From: Aricia agestis
Lineage: Eukaryota > Arthropoda > Insecta > Lepidoptera > Lycaenidae
DNA: 64,000 bases
Assembly: GCF_905147365.1 (NCBI RefSeq)
Contig: NC_056408.1
Location: 9,300,001 to 9,364,000, forward strand
Reading direction: 5' to 3'
Shown here: piece by piece, positions 55,807 to 64,000 of the stretch
Layout of the letters: every line of letters begins with the position of its first letter
How positions within the stretch are numbered: the first letter of the stretch is position 1
Made by a program: the position numbers and the translations under genes
The notes under the pieces: model-generated
Database searches by the model: none
What the model saw: the letters and a program-made list of their open reading frames with translations, nothing else
What the model was told of the DNA's origin: nothing

Positions 55807-56435
55807 TATCTATACTAATATTATAAATGCGAAAGTATCTCTGTCTGTCTGTCTGTCTCGCTTTCACGCCAAAACTACCGAACCGATTGTAATGAAATTT
55901 TGTATACAGATAGTCTAAAGCCTGAGAAAGGACATAGGCTACTTTTTTACTGGAAAAAAGGGTTGTAAGGGGGTGAAAATACGAAAATTTGTTCAAATTA
56001 AGTTAGTTCCAAAAATTCATACTAGATGGCGCCGTGCGTCTCTTACATCGCGCTAACGCTTGCCCAACATCTTTCTATAAGAGGTGGTATCATCACGCAC
56101 TTGAATTTCGATTTTTTTCGATTGTTATTACTTTTTTACGTTATTTAATAAGTCAGTACTTTATATTATATACAGTGACGTAACCTTAAACCTATCAATG
56201 ATAAACAGTTTATGGGTAAAGTTGTGTAATTGGGGGGCTAAATAAGCTTTAAAATTTGGCATAATATATAAAGTTTAATTTTAAAAAATTGAAATATTAT
56301 GTGCACACTGCACAGCTGTTTTGATTTAAGGGGTACCAGGGTTTTTTTTATAAAAGCTTTTGACACCAATTTTGTTGACATCGCGCGCTATAAACTGAAG
56401 TCCACGCGGACGAAGTCGCGGGCAACAGCTAGTAT
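55806..56435 (+). mobile_element. Non-autonomous Helitron, copy E
   Basis: It begins CTATACTAATATTATAAATG with a GTCTGTCTGTCTGTCTC tract, and ends GGACGAAGTCGCGGGCAACA plus GCTAGT. It is opposite in direction to copy D. An AT-rich palindromic run of TATATACTATA units follows at 56436-56527. Confidence 0.85.
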
Positions 56436-56527
56436 AAAGTATATATAGTAAATATAGTAATATAGTATATATACTATATTACTATACTATATAGTATATA
56501 TACTATAGTATATATACTATATAGTAT

Positions 56528-57319
56528 AGATTCTTGGAAATGACTGTCGTCGAGTATTGTGCACTTGTATAAAATATTAGAGGCGCACACTTTCAACTTA
56601 TATATTTTAGTACTTTTAATTGCATAAGGTATTTTTTCTTTATATTATATTAAGTAGTTATAAAAGTAAAAACTAAAAAATAATTATAAAAGCATAATAT
56701 ATTTTTAACTCAACAGAATCCAAAAAAAATCATTTTGCTATATTGAACAGTTGATTAGAGAAAAATTCAGTACAAAATGGTCTCAAAACAACTGTTCCAC
56801 AGATGTTTAGTTTTTTGCGGTAAGACCGATTATGTCTATCCAAATATGTGTGCGCCCTGCCTAAAAGCTTTTAAATTATGAGACCTAAGCTTTGCCTCAA
56901 GGCTACGTCAGTGGTCAGACACGATCGGGTTCAAAGCTTACGACATTCAGGAAACACATATAGTTTTAGGTATTCCGTTACATTCACATTATGTTCTATC
57001 CATTTACATTCACATTATGTCCTATCTATCAATTATTATTATACATTTATATACTTAATAGATGATCAAATTGTTCTACACAATACCAACACACCTTTGG
57101 CATTACCTGTTCCGACTATATTTAGAGAACTAGCCTGCTTCACTGCTTCACCACTCCCTGATGTCTAAATAAGCTATGGTGCCCGCGGTATCTACATTTC
57201 ATTATCACTTGTAGAATATTTTTTTTAACATTAAACAGGTACGTTCATGAGTAAGAATAAATCTGCTCTACTATCAGCTCTATGTATGTACATTTAAAAG
57301 TTACTTCAGTAGTCTATCT
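56528..57319. other. Gene-free AT-rich stretch
   Basis: This is the downstream flank of the secreted-protein gene on the minus strand. A small direct repeat, TTACATTCACATTATG with TCCTATCTAT/TTCTATCCAT, lies at about 56979-57027. No gene is supported. Confidence 0.5.
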
Positions 57320-60300
57320 TTACAATATTAAATCTATAAACGAACTAATGATACCATCTCTACCGTACGTTCTCGGTCTGTCCCGGTGCTGGGGAGGGTA
57401 CACGTAGTTGGGATACGGGTGCTGCTTCTGCGCCACCAGATCTGGGTTCCGCCTGGTGGGCTTGACCTGGACAGCGCCTATCACGTTCCCACTGAGTGCT
57501 CCCACCACGTTAGTAGGACGATACGTGATGGCGGCCTCTCCGAAACCTTCGTGGACTGGCTTGATTTGATCTAAAGGAATAGAAGTAGGTATAAATACTA
57601 TTGGTAGTTTGTTATACCGGAAAAATGTTCGCGAGAAAAGAATATATCGGGCACATTGAAGCTGCGAGCAACATCTAGTTTTATGTCAAAAAGAAATAAA
57701 ACGCCAATTTCAGATTTGCCATAAGTACCTACTAAAAATCAGTGACCATTAATTATTTTAATATGTGTACCTATTATCTACAGAGCCTATACAGTGTGTA
57801 ACAAAAATAAGTGATAATACTTTAGGGTGTGTACGTGTTCCTTGTAGAGAGTTCACTGTGAAAGTAGCAGTAGCATAATAATATGTTATCTAAAATAATA
57901 TTTTAGATAACATATTATTATCTTTATAGCTTTAAGATATCAGGTATCAAAAGACCGTAAATGTATATGAATAAATTACAATATCTTTAGTAAGTATTAA
58001 TCGTAAAGGAAATGAAAATATAGGGCGCGCAAACTTTAGCGCTAACTGACATCCTGAAAGCTTTGTCCACACTGTGCCTTTTTCTGTTCGTCAAGGCCAA
58101 GGGCATGCGTTTTAGTGCAATCAATTGCGAACGTGAGGCAAACGAAAGTTGAATGAAAGAAGATGACGAAAATTGAAGACGAAAGCGCATAGTGTGGACA
58201 TAGCTTTTGAAATATAATTTATAGCGCTTTGATACAGTACATATTTTGATTTTATTTTACCTTTAACAGAACCTTTACACCAACAAAATACGGATCACTT
58301 CCATAGGAATTCCGAGGTAAAATTACTTTAAACGGACTCTAGCTTTCAAAATCACGCCCATTATGTTGTAACACGACAGACCTTTAGACATATTAAGTGC
58401 TCGATTCGATTCTCAATTTAGAATTGGATTAATTCAATGTATTATTTAAATAGTTCATAAGACTAGCACTAAATCTTATGAAGTAAAACCCATTCAAAGT
58501 ATAACTACAGATTTATATTCTAATAAAACATAAATGAAAATAATTGCGTATTTCAACAAGTAGGTAATAAAATTTTTGGAAAAGAAACATTAATTATTTT
58601 CATTAATTCCACTCTTTGTGGGTTGTAACCCACTCAGAAAAAGAGGTATGTCTTCATTGCCTTTTGATTGATGATGCTAACATAGTGTGGTGGAAATCTG
58701 TACTTAACTCTAACTCTACCTGTGAATACACTTCGATATTTATTAATAGAATATACTTAGACATTAGTAGTATCAATGTAAGATACCAATATAAATGAGA
58801 GTAAAAGATGCGAGGTCCTTGAAAAGCTCTGACCTCAGTTGCATTTAAATCACAAGTTGCGATTATATGGTTTTTCCCGATCGTCAAATTTTCCCTCGCT
58901 TGTGAGTTGTGACTCATTTAATGTATTTAGATGCCTTATATGTATAATATTAGTAATAGATATGGGATAACCAAATATCAAATAGATTATTATTAACCTC
59001 AATAAAGTAATACGATATGAAATATTATTCGAATGTGATTAATTTAATACTTTTCTAAATACGTCAATCTTTCTTACTCTATATATTGCTTATTACTGAA
59101 ATTAGCTATAAAATATTTTGCCAATGATATTGATTATAGTCGAAAACAATAATAAAAACATAGGTTTAAGTAATCCGGTTGGTCGCAAAATAAAGTTATC
59201 CAGTCTCTACTTTAAAATAACTTAGGCTCGATTGATATGCGTCCGCCCGAACGTGCGGTTGGGCGGCTACACCGCGATATCATGACCAATTGTATGTAAA
59301 CGACAGCGCGATCGCGTCGCTATATAAATAAATCGTTTCATACAATATTTACTGTAGCAGCTGTATAATATAAATCTAGCCTTAATTACATTACTCACTA
59401 GCTGTCCAGGCTGCCTACCTACTAATTAGATTAGACTAGCAATTAGATTAGACCCGGCAAATTTTGTTTTGCCATAAAATTATTTTCCCTGTTTTCTTGC
59501 TTTTCTCTTGAAGTTTTTTCTAATTTTTTTTCTATAGACCTCAAGGAGCCCGAGACCTTTCCAACGAATGCAAAACCGTGGAAATCGGTTCGTGCGTTCT
59601 GGAGTTATAGCGTCAGGAAGGAAAACCCGACTTATTTTTATATATTAGATTAATATCTATCTAATATCACAGAATAGATATTAGTACAAGTATAAATAGT
59701 AAGTAAGTAAGAATACATAATTATTAGTGCTAATTAAGCTAATACTTATATAAAATTCTCGCGTCACAGTGTTTGTGCGCGAGCTCCAAAACGGCTCAAC
59801 CGATTTTAATGAAATTTTGTATGTACATTCGGTAGGCCTGAGATAGGTTCTTATGTATGTACTTACTTTTTATATTGATATCAATACTAGAAATAATTTA
59901 TATGGCAAAACAACATTTGCCGGGTCTAATCTAATTGCTAGTCTAATCTAATTAGTAGGTAGGCAATTAAGGCTTACCGGAGGGTTGGTGTTCCGGCTGT
60001 GGTCTAAAAGCGTTCGAGCCGAAGTATCCTCCACTCGGTGGTCTCGTAGGTCTACGATTCGTTGTTGTGGTGATCCTCTGAGTTGTTGGTCTGAGATATT
60101 GTTGGAAGAAGTTCGTAAAGAAGCGAGTCCGATCATTTCGTCTGCTCGGTTTTGTTACTAAAAATAAATTGATTATTAGGTTTCATTACCGATTTTTAAA
60201 GTTAATAAAATATTACTTAGAATACATAGTTCGTCGATTTAAAATTTTATTTACAATATTTCAGTCGGTACCAAACTAAATATGTGACTGGCTCTACATT

Positions 60301-63300
60301 TGATACGACTTGCGTTTTATTTTGTCATATATTATGTTTACTATTATGTTGTTAATATCAATTTTAAGATGGCTTTATAGCAGATTAAACTAGTTAACTT
60401 ATGTAGAAAAAATGGTAATCACTGTTGTTTTCAAATAGCATTTATTTAGTCAAACATAAACGTTACTACATGCAAAAGGAAGTCGTTTCGGAGAGTGTTT
60501 GTAAACACCAATAATTATTCCTCTCTGTGTGCTAAATAACTCTACTTAGTATTTTTATCGAAAGTGTCTGGAACAAACTATTATGAAATGGTTACCTATA
60601 ACCTGTAAGTTATTTAAAAAAAGTATTTATTAGCAAAAGAAATTGTGACCGACACTACAGCCCAAAACGTGACCGACACTACACTCACTTTGTGCAGGTA
60701 AAAGTCGGTATTTTTACATGAATCCTTAAAATTTATATACCTATCTCAGAACGTACAATAGTAACTCTAAAAATGTATAAAAGCAAATCAGTAATTAGTT
60801 AATTCATGAAATGCTTTTTTTAACTTAAACATCACAAAAACGAAATCACTAATAATTTGTCAAAATATAACTCAAAACAAAATCTTCTCAAAAACAATTA
60901 ACATAAGAACCCAAGAACCAGTGATAGGCAGACTTTCGTCTTTTTTTTTAAACTAAAAATTTTCCTTTATACGAGCCCTATAGAGGTCAGAGAATATGGA
61001 GTTTTGGTCGCTATTACTTTAGAAGGTTTCCAGTTCTGCAGGTATACCTTACCTTCAATAGAGCATAAAGCTCAATAATTTTATCTTATTTTCTTGCGAC
61101 ATCTCTAAAAAATCTCGTGTTCTACTGCCAGATTTTTGTGACAATTGCTTTCCATTTCCAGACATCGCTAAATTTTAGATTTTATTTGACTTTGAGCTGG
61201 CAGGTTCTTTAGCTTTCTGCTTTTCTCTCTGCTTTCTATAGCTATTTTCGCCATATATTAGCAAAAGTAACAAACAAAACGCTACTTTTGAGCGTGATCG
61301 ACTGTATAATGTGACTGACACTACAAAAATGGTTCTAAGAGTTTAGGGGTTATAAAAAAGATGACAAAAAATTTAATACCGGCATTATTTGAGTAACGCT
61401 GTCACGTAAGAAAGTTACAATTTTTTTTTTATATAAAAGAAATTTTTCTGTAGTAAGGGCGTTGAGCGTGTGCCCGGCGTGCCGGCCTGACCCACTCCGG
61501 TAGGAGTATTAGTGTTCTGTGGTCACCCTCCTCTCGCAGCGGCCAGTATAATTTCGATCGCGCCGTTACCTATGGATTTTTTATTGATATATTACCTAGC
61601 CAACAGACGACGACGCCGACGTGTACAAAGGCGTCAGCAAATCAGCCCAATTTTCACGTCTAGATTGTTGACCCGTACCTCTGCACGCGCCGCGTGCGAA
61701 GGCTGAACCACCTCACGCAGCTCTGCTCTATGGGATGACATGAAACAAGCACGCCTCGCGGGTGACCGCGCCGGGCGCACGCTTAACGCAGCGAACGCCC
61801 TTAAAGAGAAAAGTAATGTTTTTATGTGACGGACACTACAACTCGGCACTGTGATCTTACAAGCCTATTATATCTTTATAAAAATGAATTTTCTCGAATC
61901 TCAAAAGCTATATCGGTATTTAATTGTTTGAACAATCAGCGTGTAACAAAAATATAAAAAGAATTTAAAATACAAAATGTGAAAACTAAGTCATCTTCAT
62001 CACAAAAAAACGCACTCAGCCGAGCTCACGACATCATCCCATAAATGGCAGCTTTGCTAGAAAAATAATGCTCAGAAATTGTTGCTTCTATAAAATCTTA
62101 ATTATAGTTAGTATCATATTGATGTCACTATAACTAAGTATTTTAATACGAAAATCAAGTATTTATTTTCTTAGTATAAGGTAGACTTTGAATAGATGGA
62201 ATTGCCCTAATGTCAATTAATAATATATAAACCTAAAATCTATAAAAAAAAATTCACTGCACACTTACGCTCACAGCTCAGAAGTTGGTTAAAAAATTAT
62301 ATTATCTACTTAAGCAACTTTGTTTCCCACAACTTTGTTTCATCTACTTTGCGAGCTTTACGTGTTAAAAAAATTCTTGCATACAAAGCAATGTAGGTAC
62401 ATATGAATAAATAAAATTCTTCTACTTATATTAAATACGTGGGAGAGCCATGCTTCGGCACGAATGGGCCGGCTCGACCGGAGAAATACCACTTTCTCAC
62501 AGAAAACCGGCGTGAAACAGCGCTTGCGCTGTGTTTCGCCGAGTGAGTGAGTTTACCGGAGGCCCAATCCCCTACCCTATTCTCTTCCATACCCTCCCCT
62601 ATTCCCTTCCCTTCCCATCCCTACCCTCCCTTATTCCCTTCCCTTCCCTTCCCATTCCTACCCTCCCCTGTTCCCTCTTAAAAGGCCGGCAACGCACCTG
62701 CAGCTTCTTCTGATGCTGCGAGTGTCCATGGGCGACGGAAGTTGCTTTCCATCAGGTGACCCGTTTGTTTGCTCGTTTGCCCCCCCTTATTTCATAAAAA
62801 AAAATCTCTACGAACCGAAGAATCTCTTGAATCCCAAGTCAAAATATTTTTTATTCATGCATGTATTTACATAGATACGCATGTATTTTTAATAATTTAT
62901 TTTCATTAATTTTTACAAGAATATTAATTATTTATTAATCGGTCCTGGATTCATAAATAGGCCGTAAGTATTCCGGCCGCGGCGGAAATAAAGTGGCTAT
63001 ACACTTATAAAAAATATAAATCCGGCACAGTAACTTATTTATTAGGGTTTATAATATTATTGTAAGGTTGAAAGCACAATAAGCAAATAGGTTTACATAC
63101 AAAATAACGAGACAGTAAGTACTTACACGAACTAAGATCATTTTCATCATAGTCTTCTATGACACCACAATCCGTGGATTCATTTTCCGGCTCCTCCTGA
63201 AGCTGACTGGGATATCCGCTAGAACTGTCAGGAACTAGCAGATTATAGAACGCGCCTATAGTCCGAGCGTCCCTCTGCCCTCTGCCATTCCTTCTATGTG

Positions 63301-63480
63301 GCGCGATTTTGTTCGTAGGACACAGAGGATTAACTGTTACTCCTCCTATTTCGACTATCACGAACACCTGAACAACATAATTCACAGTTAATTTGGATAC
63401 AAATGACACATAAGTATTTATTTCTCACAATCTATACGTACAACAATCAAATTCACGATCAGTTTCCACGGTTCCGACAT
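57320..63480 (-). CDS. Unrecognised predicted secreted basic protein, 236 aa
   Basis: Four exons, minus strand, 5' to 3': 63480-63442, 63367-63127, 60157-59978, 57570-57320; 711 nt, joins GT-AG with matching phase. The N-terminus (MSEPWKLIVNLIV then VFVIVEIGGVTV) looks like a signal peptide or anchor split by intron 1. The mature part has an RR-GRGQRDARTIGAFYNLLVP segment, an acidic stretch (EEPENESTDCG, EDYDENDLSS), an Arg/Thr/Pro-rich part (RPTTQRITTTTNRRPTRPPS), a Gly/Phe-containing GGYFGSNAFRPQPEHQP, and ends with a Tyr/Pro/His segment and hydrophobic SSFIDLIL. No enzyme motif is seen. Composition suggests an extracellular or cuticle-associated protein, but that is a guess. The donor GTT|gtacgt of exon 1 is moderate. 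A short upstream ATG exists in the leader. Confidence 0.7.
57785..57870. repeat. Relative of the ACAGGGTGTAACAAAA palindromic repeat (intron)
   Basis: ATACAGTGTGTAACAAAAAT, GTGATAATACTTTAGGGTGT and GTTCACTGTGAAAGTAGCAG match 23905-24192. An ATAATATGTTATCTAAAATA palindrome follows at about 57877-57920. Confidence 0.65.
59412..59965. mobile_element. Composite element with 64-bp inverted ends beside a splice donor
   Basis: The arms 59412-59475 and 59902-59965 differ at one base (both contain ATTAGATTAGACCCGGCAAA). Inside lie the Helitron-like fragment 59476-59650 (same family as 20440-20655) and a second fragment, CGCGAGCTCCAAAACGGCTC, near 59778. Each arm also has a direct duplication of AATTAGATTAGAC. 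The right arm ends about 12 bp from the donor of exon 3 of the secreted-protein gene. Confidence 0.85.
60640..61850. repeat. Intronic region with a recurring GTGACNGACACTACA motif and a GC-rich core
   Basis: GTGACCGACACTACA occurs at about 60647 and 60670, GTGACTGACACTACA at about 61311 and GTGACGGACACTACA at about 61827. Between the last two lies a GC-rich stretch, 61455-61790, unlike its AT-rich surroundings. No recognised ORF. It may be an unclassified transposon whose motif marks its ends, but borders are unknown. Confidence 0.45.
62444..62806 (+). mobile_element. GC-rich SINE-like repeat, copy 4
   Basis: GTGGGAGAGCCATGCTTCGG, CACGAATGGGCCGGCTCGAC, then the GTGAAACAGCGCTTGCGCTG palindrome, an expanded pyrimidine tract (CCCTTCCC units, 62570-62675), GGCCGGCAACGCACCTGCAG, and GACGGAAGTTGCTTTCCATC, ending in an A-rich tail. 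It is the most complete copy in the window. Confidence 0.8.
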
Positions 63481-63788
63481 TGTACACGGTTGACCACTCA
63501 AAGCTTTGTTGATAACTGTTTCGTAAAAACCCCTTAAGTTCGCCTGCAATCCCCCACGCTCGAGCCTCGAATGTTTATATCCTTGGGCAACGAGCGCCTT
63601 ATACGCGAAATCATAATCCAAAACTTACTTTACTGACCTAAAAATTTATATTCTAGACTCCTAAATCTTTGCGATCGAATGTTGATTATGCAAAGAAAAA
63701 CTTAAATTAAGATTTAATATCGCCTGCTCTTATTTTGTCAGCTGTTATCCTTTCACCTTTGTTTACAAACAAAATTTATATTTTATGA

Positions 63789-63920
63789 GATTGAATTGCA
63801 ACTAAATTGCAACTGACTTGTATATGAATTGTGACTTAATTGCGACTTAGTTGCTACCGAATCGCGACTGAAATGCGACTGTACTGCGACTGAATTGCAA
63901 CTGAATTGCGACTGAACTCT
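63789..63920. repeat. 11-bp-period tandem repeat upstream of the secreted-protein gene
   Basis: On the minus strand, about twelve imperfect copies of TTCAGTCGCAA, 310-440 bp upstream of the start codon at 63480. The central copies are best conserved; one unit is a base longer and one a base shorter than 11. Confidence 0.85.
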
Positions 63921-64000
63921 AATTTAGGACAATACTTTTCTAGGTTTGAAGATCGTTTCGTATAGGTAGATCAGCACAAAGAATTAATGTAAGTAGGTAA

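Noticed and set aside
55667..55996. Tyr-Ile repeat open frame
   Set aside because: Translation of the (AT)43 microsatellite and Helitron ends.
57386..57574. Plus-strand frame over the last exon of the secreted-protein gene
   Set aside because: Antisense to an exon with correct splice signals and phase.
62531..62713. Pro/Leu-rich open frame
   Set aside because: It is the pyrimidine tract of the SINE-like repeat.
63418..63621. Minus-strand frame starting MDYDFAYKALVAQ as the true N-terminus of the secreted protein
   Set aside because: Its frame does not join exon 2, which needs a phase-0 donor. The ATG at 63480 with donor GTT|gtacgt does, and gives a signal-peptide-like start.
63789..63920. 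CRISPR-like array
   Set aside because: The units are contiguous, 11 bp and degenerate with no spacers, in a eukaryotic genome; it is a tandem repeat.

Overview
The window looks like a piece of a moth or butterfly (lepidopteran) nuclear genome. It is AT-rich, has small exons with GT-AG introns, and is crowded with repeats of types I know from Lepidoptera: non-autonomous Helitrons ending in CTAGT, the 'ggccaagtgcgagt...acggaaccct' repeat, palindromic MITEs and GC-rich SINE-like units. There is no prokaryotic gene organisation and no intact rRNA or tRNA gene. Family names were given from memory of domain and repeat signatures; no search was run.

Layout. 1-2063: broken Copia-type LTR retrotransposon (minus strand) with its LTR and primer-binding site. 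2.3-3.2 kb: duplicated segment carrying a 12-bp satellite, then a perfect hairpin. 3.6-6.0 kb: degraded R1-clade non-LTR retrotransposon (RT, RNase H, C-terminal zinc motif). 6.1-13.6 kb: gene-free, with palindromic repeats and SINE/LINE tails. 13651-35144 (+): a RUFY-family gene (RUN domain, coiled coils, FYVE zinc finger). I could assemble it exon by exon with every intron phase compatible (661 codons plus stop in total counting 662). It has two alternative first exons and an alternative terminal exon that drops the FYVE domain. Its first intron holds a ~2.9 kb fold-back element, two ~495-bp TA-flanked MITEs lie in its introns, and several palindromes follow the short-isoform terminal exon. 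35.1-43.3 kb: gene-free, with a three-level transposon nest at 38.96-40.42 kb. 43573-52998 (-): a secreted serine carboxypeptidase of the retinoid-inducible (SCPEP1) type, nine exons, 444 aa, full Ser-Asp-His triad. 53-57.3 kb: Helitrons, including a head-to-head pair around (AT)43. 57320-63480 (-): an unrecognised predicted secreted basic protein, four exons, 236 aa. 63.8-63.9 kb: an 11-bp-period tandem repeat upstream of that gene.

How the genes relate. RUFY proteins are Rab/phosphoinositide effectors on endosomes, and S10 carboxypeptidases act in lysosomes or are secreted. I see no operon-like or shared-control relation; these are three separate neighbours. The observations most worth checking are the alternative RUFY exons, which parallel vertebrate RUFY paralogue differences, and transposons lying almost on top of splice sites in two genes. 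I found no convincing new multi-gene system.
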